The translations under genes were made by a program, and so were the position numbers. From assembly GCA_030710605.1 (NCBI GenBank), contig CP092880.1, positions 7,112,651 through 7,176,650 of the forward strand: a DNA stretch of 64,000 nucleotides, read 5' to 3'. This document shows positions 1-10,207 of this stretch, in pieces. Under the pieces are notes generated by a model, which saw nothing but the letters and a program-made list of their open reading frames with translations, made no database searches and was not told the origin of the DNA. The DNA is from Cordylochernes scorpioides (Eukaryota; Arthropoda; Arachnida; Pseudoscorpiones; Chernetidae). Each line of letters starts with the position of its first letter. The stretch's first letter is position 1.

Positions 1-393
1 AGAAAAAAAGAAAAACCAATACAAACGTGAACATAATCATATGACTAAAATTCGGCGGAACATTTTTAGAATTTCGCGGCACACAAAATTACCGCGGCAC
101 ATTGGTTGAGAATCACTGCTATAGGCTAAGCTTGACGTTACAAATAAGCTCATGCGAGGCTATTTTAGGCCATACGTCTTCCGCGAGGGGGCGCTGATTG
201 CGAGTGAATTTACGTTTTATTGTAAATAAAAATGTAACGAAAGGTTATTTCTAAAGAGTAATTAGCCAGAAACCATCCCGGTAGTATACTAAACATCTTC
301 CCAAAGTTTCATCACGATTGGTTGAGCGATGTAGAAGATTATCACTGACGAACGGACGGACGGACGGACAAACATCCATTTATATATATATAC
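1..393 (+). repeat. Retroelement R1, 3' part
   Basis: This is the first of several related copies in the leftmost 2 kb. The stretch from about 183 (GCGAGGGGGCGCTGATTGCG) to the tail matches the copy at 1300-1510 almost base for base. It ends in a (GGAC)n run at about 353-371 and an ATATATATATA tail. A simple-repeat tail after a conserved 3' region is typical of non-LTR retroelements or SINEs. No coding frame is visible. The family name is not determined. Confidence 0.6.
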
Positions 394-395
394 TA

Positions 396-895
396 GTGGA
401 CCCGGCCACGCCTTGCTGTGGCTAAATTGTAATATGTTAAATTAACATTATACTAAACTATTCAGTACAGTAAAGTCAATATTCACTTATAAAGATAAAA
501 TGTATATGTATTGTATATTGTATATGTTATTTTATGTATTGTTTTTTGTTTTCGAGATATTCTAATAGAACGTTCTCACATTTTCTGTAAAATATTTATA
601 TATGCACAAACACAGAATATTATCACTACGTCTTAATTTCGCTATATTTATTGCTATAAATATTATTCTAAAATAATTCGCCAGAAATCGTCCTGATAGT
701 ATACTACACAGCGAACCCGGCCACGCGTTGCAGTGGCTAAATTGTAATATGTTGAATTAACATTATACTAAACTATTCAGTACATTAAAGTTAATATTCA
801 CTAATAAAGATAAAAATGTTTTAGCCGATCTAAAGCCCAACGGGATTGAGAATGGAACGTTACGTTAATATTTGAAAGTGATTTTTATATATATA
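396..895 (+). repeat. R1-related copies with CCCGGCCACGC head
   Basis: Two closely spaced copies begin with related heads, near 402 (CCCGGCCACGCCTTGCTGTGG) and near 716 (CCCGGCCACGCGTTGCAGTGG). Both continue into the same AT-rich text (GCTAAATTGTAATATGTT). The second ends in a TATATATATAGAC tail near 895. The GC-rich head followed by an AT-rich body and ATATATATAGA tail is the same architecture as the 1027-1514 and 1522-2011 copies. Non-coding. Confidence 0.5.
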
Positions 896-1026
896 GACAA
901 TATAGCCCTTCATTGTAATCATTGATTATAATCACTGCATTAATAAATGTCAGTCTTCCCAGTATTCTTTTACCTATGTATGGATATTTTGGTTTGAATT
1001 AGTGAACTACTGCGAATTTGTAGACG

Positions 1027-1514
1027 AATGACCCGGGCAACGCCCGGGTTTACACGATTAAATGTATATTACATATGGAAGATGGACGTAGTTCCCGGAG
1101 GGCACCCGCGAGGTCACTCTGCCCCCGCGCAACTGTCCAACCGGGAGCGCCCCGCGCCGTCAAAATCGTAACGCGTTCTAGAGGGCGCTGCTCGGCCGTC
1201 AGCCGGGAGATCTCATTTACTCGGCGGGGGGAGGCAGGGAGGTCACGTGCTGCGCCGGCAGCCAATCGTCGCGCGCCGCCATCCCCCGTCTGCCGCGAGA
1301 GGGGCGCAGATTGCGAGTGAATTTACGTTTTATTGTAAATAAAAATGCAACGAAAGGTTATTTCTAAAGAGTAATTAGCCATAAACCATCCCGGTAGTAT
1401 ACTAAACATCTTCCCAAAGTTTCATCACGATTGGTTGAGCTATGTAGAAGATTATCACTGACAAACGGACGGACGGACGGACGGACCAACAAACATCCAT
1501 TTTTATATATATAG
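1027..1514 (+). repeat. Retroelement R1, long GC-rich copy
   Basis: It begins with the stem-forming head GACCCGGGCAACGCCCGGGT, continues through a GC-rich, CpG-containing body (about 1080-1310), then the conserved 3' region, a (GGAC)n run at about 1468-1486 and a TATATATATAGAC tail. Small open frames on both strands of the GC-rich part have no recognisable domain and are taken as incidental. The same head is present at 1530, in degenerate form near 21700, and as a variant at 31625. Confidence 0.6.
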
Positions 1515-1521
1515 ACTAGAC

Positions 1522-2011
1522 GAATGACCCGGGCAACGCCCGGGTTTACCCGATTAAATGTTTTATTCAAACACTATTCGTTACAATTATAAATTGGCGC
1601 CGTGGATGTCACTCTTGTGAAACGTCCCGCTCCAAACTTTACAGTCAGATTAGTTACGATATAAATCTTCAAATCGAGCGAGCGTCTATAAATATTTCGA
1701 TTTAGATCAAGTATTCTAATTATTAAGCGAACACACTATTATTAAGAAAATTTTGAGAAGATTTCGATTTTAAACGTATTTATAACCTTGATAGAGGGCG
1801 CTGTTCGTGAGCTAAGTAGAATAATTTGAATATATAGTTTTAATATTTAATTTATATATAATTTAAAATAGCCTATCGTTTTCCTCGTATTTTTTTACCT
1901 ATGTATGGAAATTTTGGTTTGAATTAGTGAACTACTGCGAATTTGTATACCGGACATACAAACCAACAAACAAACAAACAAACATACAAACATTCATTTT
2001 TATATATATAG
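1522..2011 (+). repeat. Retroelement R1, second full copy
   Basis: It abuts the previous copy. The GACCCGGGCAACGCCCGGGT head is followed by a body (GGCGCCGTGGATGTCACTC at about 1598) that recurs inverted near 21475 and 21630. A (CAAA)n run at about 1968-1985 leads into a TATATATATAGA tail. This copy has a different, AT-rich interior from the 1027 copy while sharing head and tail style. Confidence 0.55.
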
Positions 2012-2029
2012 AAGATATAATATAAATGA

Positions 2030-2100
2030 GTTTTAAAAATTGTTAAAAAAAAATGCATCGATGCAGACAGAAATTGACTTTTATATATATAGAGATTAGT
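2030..2100 (+). repeat. Collapsed copy of the tRNA-Gly flank
   Basis: This reads AGTTTTAAAAATTGT, poly-A, TGCATCGATGC, then CAGACAG and an ATATATATAGAGA tail. The same left flank precedes the tRNA at 2170-2195, and the same right tail occurs at about 2461-2510. It looks like the tRNA context with the tRNA body lost between its own acceptor-stem ends. Confidence 0.45.
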
Positions 2101-2194
2101 GTTCAGGTATTTGATTTAATTCATATAGTTGATATAATAGTATATATTTATATTATATTTTTTATAAATTAGTTTTAAAAATTGTAAAAAAAAA

Positions 2195-2265
2195 TGCATC
2201 GGCCGGGAATCGAACCCGGGCCGCCCGCGTGGCAGGCGAAAATTCTACCACTAAGCCACCGATGC
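2195..2265 (-). tRNA. tRNA-Gly(GCC): tRNA-Gly (anticodon GCC)
   Basis: Read on the minus strand this is a 71-nt tRNA with a 7-bp acceptor stem (GCATCGG paired with CCGATGC), A-box-like TGGCTTAGTGG, anticodon loop CTGCCAC giving anticodon GCC, and T-arm/B-box GGTTCGATTCC. The sequence is close to the standard animal tRNA-Gly(GCC). The 3' flank on the minus strand begins with a run of T, a Pol III terminator. The acceptor stem is fully paired, so it could be functional. A collapsed copy of the same context (TGCATCGATGC after the same poly-A flank) lies at about 2043-2070, so the tRNA may sit inside, or have been carried by, a repeat. Confidence 0.9.
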
Positions 2266-2624
2266 TTTAAACAAATGGCCATATTTAGGTATTCATTCCA
2301 TTCCGGATTAGTCCGCGTAAAAAAATAGTTCTTCAAATTAAAAAAAGAAATAGCCAAAAATAATAAGCAAAATGTAGCCAAAAATTTTCCTCAGGTTTAT
2401 AAAAAGCGACATGCAAAATTTGGAACCAATTGGTTCAGTAGTTTTTGAGTTTATCGCGAAACAGACAGACAGACAGGAATTGACTTTTATATATATAGAG
2501 ATATAGATTATAAATTACTTTATTAGTAAATTAAATTTTATTGCCATCTCTATCGTTAAAATTTTACACAAATAAATTTACTGGCAATGCGTTTCTTTTT
2601 TAAATATCATCAAATATTATCTCT

Positions 2625-2835
2625 ACAGACCTTACTGCAATGATATGAGTTATTGAATGAGAGGGCTTGGCTCATCAGTAGTGAACCCTCTCAGCGGTTT
2701 CGCCAAATTAATCTCTAGACCGCTCTACTATTGTATTGGACTGGGTTTGTTATATACCCTGCATTTTCTATGGAAGGCAGCTTAGGGGTGTTTAGTGAAC
2801 TATGGACATAAGCTTATAGGTCTGTAGAGGTACAT
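2625..2835 (+). repeat. Fold-back family C, partial copy
   Basis: It carries the family core GAGGGCTTGGCTCATCAGTAGTGAACCCTCTCAGCGGTTTCGCC and ends near CTATGGACATAAGCTTATAGG. The same core recurs at about 4720, 5590, 14700(-), 23690, 23900(-), 27560(-), 29680, 30680 and 62850. No coding potential. The rest of 2510-3540 is AT-rich with no other recognised feature. Confidence 0.6.
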
Positions 2836-3550
2836 ACATATAATTTCAAGGTATTGCATCGAGCAAAGCTCTTCCGCAAAATATGTTTTCATAACCAATA
2901 TATATTAGTAAATTAAATTTTATTGCCATCTATCGTTAAAATTTATTTGTGTAAAATTACTTTATATAAATTAGTATTTAAATATTTATGATATTGAAAA
3001 AGGGGAGAAAAATATATTACATTCTTTGTGTGTTGGTTGATATAGCTTTATTTCTTCCAAACCAACTTACAACTATCAACTGATATTAAATACTATGTAG
3101 GATCATTAATCACCACAGACACGGTTAGCCATTAAAAGTTGTTTTTATTTCATAAAGTCTCTCGACTTATTTAGGCATACAATATTTAGTTAAATGGTAT
3201 TCTAACAAAAAAGAAATATAACATATTGTTTACAATAAAATATAAAATAATTTAATAAAGAATAATTAAATATTTACATTTACAAAATGTAACTTTTATA
3301 ACACACAAAGTTTAACACAGCGCCATCTAGGTGTGGCAATTGGAATTATTTAACTCTACAACTATGTGAAACTAGATTTCTGTGTACCGCATGCTGATTT
3401 GTATTTGTATCATTGGTTTTTTTTTTTTTTTGTTTCAATTGTTTTTATGAAATAGTTCTCCGGGTGTTGTTGCTTGATGCAAGCATCCTTTGTGTGGATA
3501 TCGCGTCTGATTTGATAATAAATAAATGCTAGTTTATATTTACAACATTA

Positions 3551-3569
3551 AATATATATATATATATAT
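3551..3569. repeat. (AT)n microsatellite
   Basis: Perfect alternating AT run. The surrounding 2840-4100 is AT-rich and I see no gene or named repeat in it. Confidence 0.8.
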
Positions 3570-4110
3570 CAAAAATAAAAATATTATTTTATTTTAAATT
3601 ATAATTTCATAGATTCAAATGCTCTGCTGGATCGACCGCCAGAGGTCACTCTTCCCCTGTGAAAACTCGTTGTTGTTTTATCCCAATGGCCGGCTCAATC
3701 TTTTGTACATTATGTAAATAAGTATTTCATTTTTTTTATTATTCTTACGCCTTAAGCCAGGCATTACTTTTACCAAATTATGTATTTTATATATTCCTTA
3801 GCTCAATTAAAGCAACCTCTGATCAAAACCATTCTTATTATTTTTTTTTCAAGAGTATTGACCACGACTTCATCACCATAGTATGATCCTCAACATGATA
3901 AAAAATCAAGCAGAAAATCTCATTCATCTTTATTTATAACATATATATATCTAATAAAAGGACAAACAACTAAATAAATATAGGCTACTAGAAAATAACT
4001 AAGGAATTGAGGAATACATATCAGAATGTAGTTTTATCATTGTTAGGAGATGTCTATATGGTTCCCACCGCTGCTATATATAATATAGCAGATCGTTTAA
4101 GATATATATA

Positions 4111-4418
4111 GGGGGTCGGTGGAAGGATGGTCTAAACCGTTGGATTTCGACCGCTACGACCCAGGATCGAATCTCGCATTGGCCACTTTTTTTCTGATAA
4201 AACAATGCTCCAATGGCCCCCGATTCTTGCTAAAGTCCAACCCCACCAGCGAGTGCAAGTACCCAAACGAATCTCTAGCATATTTGTAAGTGCAAAGTCA
4301 AACTGTTTTTCACATGTGTAGACATGTGGTGCACTTACAGTAAAAGTAGTCGTCAACTTCTACCCACCATGATTATAATAGCCTGTACCACGTGTACTAG
4401 AGATAAGCAAAAAAAAAC
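4111..4418 (+). repeat. SINE-A, full-length tRNA-derived SINE
   Basis: The head GGGGGTCGGTGGAAGGATGG resembles a tRNA 5' half, with an A-box-like TGGTCTAAACCG and a degraded B-box (GGATCGAATC). A family-specific body follows: GGCCCCCGATTCTTG, GAGTGCAAGTA, CACATGTGTAGACATGTGG. It ends GATAAGC plus poly-A. Other copies lie at 24033-24634(-), 25325-25636(-), 26794-26940, 31966-32245(-), 32565-32848(-) and 62115-62650. Other copies have a cleaner B-box (GGGTTCGATTCCC), so this one is probably an old insertion. Confidence 0.85.
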
Positions 4419-4599
4419 AACAGATTTCTGTGATTTTTTTTATTTTGATGGTTGAAGTTTAGATGAAAGTCTCATCTCTATGTTTAAAAAATGATGTACA
4501 GAAAACATCAATTTGTTATATATCGATTTTTAAAATTCTAAGTTATTAGGCGTGATGCTTTTTTACCTTTTGAAAATAAAATAAAAACTTCTATGATGC

Positions 4600-4975
4600 A
4601 CTAGCGCGCTATCTGTTATCAAAATTCGAAATTACAAATCTGTATTTTAAAGGCGTAAGATTCTTTTTGAAAATAAACCATTTCTACTGTCCTTACTGCA
4701 ATGGAAAAATTAATGGGAGGGCCTGGTTCATCAGTGGTGAACCCTCCCAGCAGTAAAGGCAGTAGAAATGGTTTATTTTCAAAAAGAATCTTACGCCTTT
4801 AAAATAATTTCGAATTTTAAAAACTTCTATGTGGGTTCTTATTACAATGATAAAATTATTGGGAGGGCCTTCCTCATCACTGGTGAACTCTGTCAGCGGT
4901 TTCGCCAGTTTAATCTACCATACCGCTGTTATATTGTATTTGACCGTTTTGCTTCTATAGTCCGCGGCTAAATGA
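4600..4975. repeat. Fold-back family C, palindromic copy
   Basis: Inverted arms of about 55 bp flank a short centre. The arm at about 4645-4700 (AAAGGCGTAAGATTC ... CTGTCCTTACTGC) is matched in reverse complement at about 4752-4805. The centre holds the family core (GGGAGGGCCTGGTTCATCAG). A second core copy follows at about 4858-4935. The open frame across it is incidental. This is a non-autonomous DNA-element architecture. Confidence 0.65.
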
Positions 4976-4999
4976 TTTATTCCAGAATTAATTATTCTG

Positions 5000-5465
5000 G
5001 AATAAATTAAAAATAAATGAATAGTTGATATTTATTCCGATAGATGGCGCAAGCCATCAGCAACTTTTAGTTGCACAATAAGGAGATGGCTATTTTTCTT
5101 TTCATAATTTATACATCTTATCCCAGTACAATATCACATTTGTACTATTTTTTATATAATATAGAGATTTCTTTAATAAAGAAATCTTTTGTATGAATAT
5201 TAAGAAAGAAAAACAAAAAGGATCTCTCCTTATCGTGCAATGAAATTTTCTGATAGCTGGCGCCATATTTTTTTTGGTTGATTAATCAAGAATGGGTATT
5301 TTTGGCCAATTCTGGAATAATTTAAAAATTAATAATTTATATTTATTCTCCGATAGATGGCGTCAGCCATCAGCAACTTTTAGTTACACAAGGATATGCT
5401 TTTTTCTTTCTTAATTTTTGTTTTTCAGAAAAGCGCATGTGCTCCTGATCAGGATATGCCTACTT
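5000..5465. repeat. Family D element fragments
   Basis: Two pieces share the phrase GATAGATGGCG, an AGCCATCAGCAACTTTTAGTT stretch and a cytosine-poor AT-rich flank. They lie at about 5030-5110 and 5225-5465, in partly inverted relation. Better copies are at 21990-22180, 24838-24965, 29225-29372, 59690-59800 and 61063-61265. No ORF. Confidence 0.55.
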
Positions 5466-5479
5466 TGTTTTTAATATAT

Positions 5480-5770
5480 ATAACTAGCTTATATAAGAGA
5501 AAGAATGAAAGGATTTAAAAAGCACGAATGTTTCTTTTATACATAATACAAACTTCTACTGTCCTTACTGCGATGAAAAATATATTGGGAGGGCTTAGCT
5601 CATCATTGGTGAACCCTCCCAGCGGTTTCGCCAATTTAATCCACCAGACCGCTTCTCAGAGCTCTAATACAGTATTGGACGATTCTGCTTATATACGCAG
5701 CACTGAAGGGTGGAATCTCAGAAATGGTTTTCAAGAGGAAGAATGTACAAGCTTTCGGACAAGACGCCTT
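5480..5770 (+). repeat. Fold-back family C, copy with long arm
   Basis: It starts with the arm GAAAGGATTTAAAAAGCACG ... CTACTGTCCTTACTGCGATG, then the core, then CAGACCGCTTCTCAGAGC and TCAGAAATGGTTTTCAAGA. The 70- and 100-codon open frames over this copy match other copies of the repeat in frame only by descent and contain no protein domain. Confidence 0.65.
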
Positions 5771-6065
5771 TCTACGGATATATACATATATACGTGTATA
5801 TACGAGAAAAATACAGAATTTTTATTGTGAGATTTAATTCTCTGTTGATTATAGGAATGGGGATTCATTCATCAACAGAGAAATTCATAATTAACTCGAA
5901 TTTTCATAAGAAAACGCCTTGATACGAAGACTAGCAACAAAATGTGATAACAATGCACTTACACAGCTGGCATTCTAAGAAACATAGAGAGTGTTATAGT
6001 ATTATATATAGTTTCTTTATCTCTTATAGATGCATTGTTAGCCATTGTTGTCACAGTTAAATTAG

Positions 6066-8527
6066 CAACAATGTAATGTAACAATGAGTTAGGATAACAC
6101 CGGTAAGTAGGTATGTAAACAAAGAGGGTACAACACTGTGGGACAACCAACAATGTAATGTAACAATGAGTTAGGACAACACCGGGGAGTAGGTATGTAA
6201 ACAATGATTCTATAGGTACAACACTGTGGGACAATGTAAAGTACCAATGAGTTGGGACAACACCGGGGAGTAGGTATGTAAACAAAGAGGGTACAACACT
6301 GCGGGACAATCAACAATGTAATGTAACAATGAGTTGGGACAACACCGGTAAGTAGGTATGTAAACAAAGAGGTTATAGGTACAACACTGCGGGACAATCA
6401 ACAATGTAATGTAACAATGAGTTGGGACAACACCGGTAAGTAGGTATGTAAACAAAGAGGGTACAACACTGCGGGACAATCAACAATGTAATGTAACAAT
6501 GAGTTGGGACAACACCGGTAAGTAGGTATGTAAACAAAGAGGTTATAGGTACAACACTGCGGGACAATCAACAATGTAATGTAACAATGAGTTGGGACAA
6601 CACCGGTAAGTAGGTATGTAAACAAAGAGGTTATAGGTACAACACTGTGGGACAACCAACAATGTAATGTAACAATGAGTTAGGACAACACCGGTAAGTA
6701 GGTATGTAAACAAAGAGGTTATAGGTACAACACTGCGGGACAATCAACAATGTAATGTAACAATGAGTTGGGACAACACCGGTAAGTAGGTATGTAAACA
6801 AAGAGGTTATAGGTACAACACTGTGGGACAACCAACAATGTAATGTAACAATGAGTTGGGACAACACCGGTAAGTAGGTATGTAAACAAAGAGGTTATAG
6901 GTACAACACTGTGGGACAACCAACAATGTAATGTAACAATGAGTTGGAACAACACCGGGGAGTAGGTATGTAAACAAAGAGGTTATAGGTACAACACTGT
7001 GGGACAACCAACAATGTAATGTAACAATGAGTTGGGACAACACCGGGGAGTAGGTATGTAAACAAAGAGGTTATAGGTACAACACTGCGGGACAATCAAC
7101 AATGTAATGTAACAATGAGTTGGGACAACACCGGGGAGTAGGTATGTAAACAAAGAGGTTATAGGTACAACACTGTGGGACAACCAACAATGTAATGTAA
7201 CAATGAGTTAGGACAACACAGGGGAGTAGGTATGTAAACAATGATTCTATAGGTACAACACTGTGGGACAACCAACAATGTAATGTAACAATGAGTTAGG
7301 ACAACACCGGGGAGTAGGTATGTAAACAATGATTCTATAGGTACAACACTGTGGGACAATGTAAAGTAACAATGAGTTGGGACAACACCGGGGAGTAGGT
7401 ATGTAAACAAAGAGGGTACAACACTGTGGGACAATCAACAATGTAATGTAACAATGAGTTGGGACAACACCGGGGAGTAGGTATGTAAACAAAGAGGTTA
7501 TAGGTACAACACTGTGGGACAACCAACAATGTAATGTAACAATGAGTTAGGACAACACAGGGGAGTATGTATATAAACAATGATTCTATAGGTACCACAC
7601 TGTGGGACAACCAACAATGAGTTGGGACAACACCGGGGAGTAGCTATGTAAACAAAGAGGGTACAACACTGTGGGACAACCAACAATGTAATGTAACAAT
7701 GAGTTGGGACAACACCGGGGAGTAGGCATGTAAACAAAGAGGGTACAACACTGTGGGACAACCAACAATGTAATGTAACAATGAGTTGGGACAACACCGG
7801 GGAGTAGGCATGTAAACAAAGAGGGTACAACACTGTGGGACAACCAACAATGTAATGTAAAAATGAGTTTATAGGTAAGAGGTTATAGGTATAACACTGT
7901 GGGACAACCAACAATGTAATGTAACAATGAGTTGTGACAACACCGTGGAGTAGGTGTGTAAACAAAGAGGGTACAACACTGTGGGACAACCAACAATGTA
8001 ATGTAACAATGAGTTGGAACAACACCGGGGAGTAGGTATGTAAACAAAGAGGTTATAGGTACAACACTGTGGGACAACCAACAATGTAATGTAACAATGA
8101 GTTGGGACAACACCGGGGAGTAGGTATGTAAACAAAGAGGTTATAGGTACAACACTGTGGGACAACCAACAATGTAATGTAACAATGAGTTGGGACAACA
8201 CCGGGGAGTAGGTATGTAAACAAAGAGGTTATAGGTACAACACTGTGGGACAACCAACAATGTAATGTAACAATGAGTTGGAACAACACCGGGAAGTAGG
8301 TATGTAAACAATGAGGGTATAGGTACAACACTGTGGGACAACCAACAATGTAATGTAACAATGAGTTGGAACAACACCGGGGAGTAGGTACAGTAACACC
8401 CGGGGTACAACAAATGTATATATAACAATGTATATATAATATAACAATGAGTTGGGACAACACCGTGGAGTAGGTGTGTAAACAAAGAGGGTTCAACACT
8501 GTGGGACAACCAACAATGTAATGTAAC
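6066..8527 (+). repeat. Satellite 1 (82/88-bp tandem array)
   Basis: About 28 head-to-tail copies of an 88-bp unit (GGTACAACACTGTGGGACAA ... GGTATGTAAACAAAGAGGTT). An 82-bp variant lacks TTATAG, and other units carry AATGATTCTATAG in its place. Units differ mainly at a few diagnostic positions (CGGGACAATC versus TGGGACAACC, CCGGTAAG versus CCGGGGAG), which are clustered rather than random. That suggests spread by unequal exchange. Minus-strand open frames of 60-175 codons recur every 88 bp and are artefacts of the period. The right edge fuses into satellite 2 inside a shared TGTAACA/CACC motif. Confidence 0.95.
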
Positions 8528-8748
8528 ACCCGGGGTGTAGGTACAGTAACACCCTAGGTACAGTAACACCCTAGGTACAGTAACACCCGGAGTGTAGGTA
8601 CAGTAACACCCTAGGTACAGTAACACCCGGAGTGTAGGTACAGTAACACCCTAGGTACAGTAACACCCTAGGTACAGTAACACCCGGGGTGTAGGTACAG
8701 TAACACCCGGAGTGTAGGTACAGTAACACCCTAGGTACAGTAACACCC
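8384..8748 (+). repeat. Satellite 1/2 mosaic block, left copy
   Basis: A mosaic of satellite 2, an AT-rich spacer (AATGTATATATAACAATG), one satellite 1 unit, then satellite 2 again. The same 365-bp order recurs at 12564-12928 (offset 4180). The only difference I found is T at 8493 versus A at 12673. Confidence 0.85.
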
Positions 8749-10207
8749 GGAGTGTAGGTACAGTAACACCCTAGGTACAATAACACCCGGAGTGTAGGTA
8801 CAGTAACACCCTAGGTACAGTAACACCCGGAGTGTAGGTACAATAACACCCTAGGTACAGTAACACCCGGAGTGTAGGTACAGTAACACCCTAGGTACAG
8901 TAACACCCGGAGTGTAGGTACAGTAACACCCTAGGTACAATAACACCCGGAGTGTAGGTACAGTAACACCCTAGGTACAGTAACACCCGGAGTGTAGGTA
9001 CAATAACACCCTAGGTACAGTAACACCCGGAGTGTAGGTACAGTAACACCCTAGGTACAGTAACACCCGGAGTGTAGGTACAGTAACACCCTAGGTACAG
9101 TAACACCCGGAGTGTAGGTACAGTAACACCCTAGGTACAGTAACACCCGGAGTGTAGGTACAGTAACACCCTAGGTACAGTAACACCCGGAGTGTAGGTA
9201 CAATAACACCCTAGGTACAGTAACACCCGGAGTGTAGGTACAGTAACACCCTAGGTACAGTAACACCCGGAGTGTAGGTACAATAACACCCTAGGTACAG
9301 TAACACCCGGAGTGTAGGTACAGTAACACCCTAGGTACAGTAACACCCGGAGTGTAGGTACAGTAACACCCTAGGTACAGTAACACCCGGAGTGTAGGTA
9401 CAATAACACCCTAGGTACAGTAACACCCGGAGTGTAGGTACAGTAACACCCTAGGTACAGTAACACCCGGAGTGTAGGTACAATAACACCCTAGGTACAG
9501 TAACACCCGGAGTGTAGGTACAGTAACACCCTAGGTACAGTAACACCCGGAGTGTAGGTACAATAACACCCTAGGTACAGTAACACCCGGAGTGTAGGTA
9601 CAGTAACACCCTAGGTACAGTAACACCCGGAGTGTAGGTACAGTAACACCCTAGGTACAGTAACACCCGGAGTGTAGGTACAGTAACACCCTAGGTACAA
9701 TAACACCCTAGGTACAGTAACACCCGGAGTGTAGGTACAGTAACACCCTAGGTACAGTAACACCCGGAGTGTAGGTACAGTAACACCCTAGGTACAGTAA
9801 CACCCGGAGTGTAGGTACAATAACACCCTAGGTACAGTAACACCCGGAGTGTAGGTACAGTAACACCCTAGGTACAGTAACACCCGGAGTGTAGGTACAA
9901 TAACACCCTAGGTACAGTAACACCCGGAGTGTAGGTACAGTAACACCCTAGGTACAGTAACACCCGGAGTGTAGGTACAGTAACACCCTAGGTACAGTAA
10001 CACCCGGAGTGTAGGTACAGTAACACCCTAGGTACAATAACACCCTAGGTACAGTAACACCCGGAGTGTAGGTACAGTAACACCCTAGGTACAGTAACAC
10101 CCGGAGTGTAGGTACAGTAACACCCTAGGTACAGTAACACCCTAGGTACAGTAACACCCGGGGTGTAGGTACAGTAACACCCTAGGTACAATAACACCCG
10201 GAGTGTA

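Noticed and set aside
1050-1320. CpG-rich patch as a host promoter
   Set aside because: It lies wholly inside one copy of retroelement R1, with the element's head and tail on either side.
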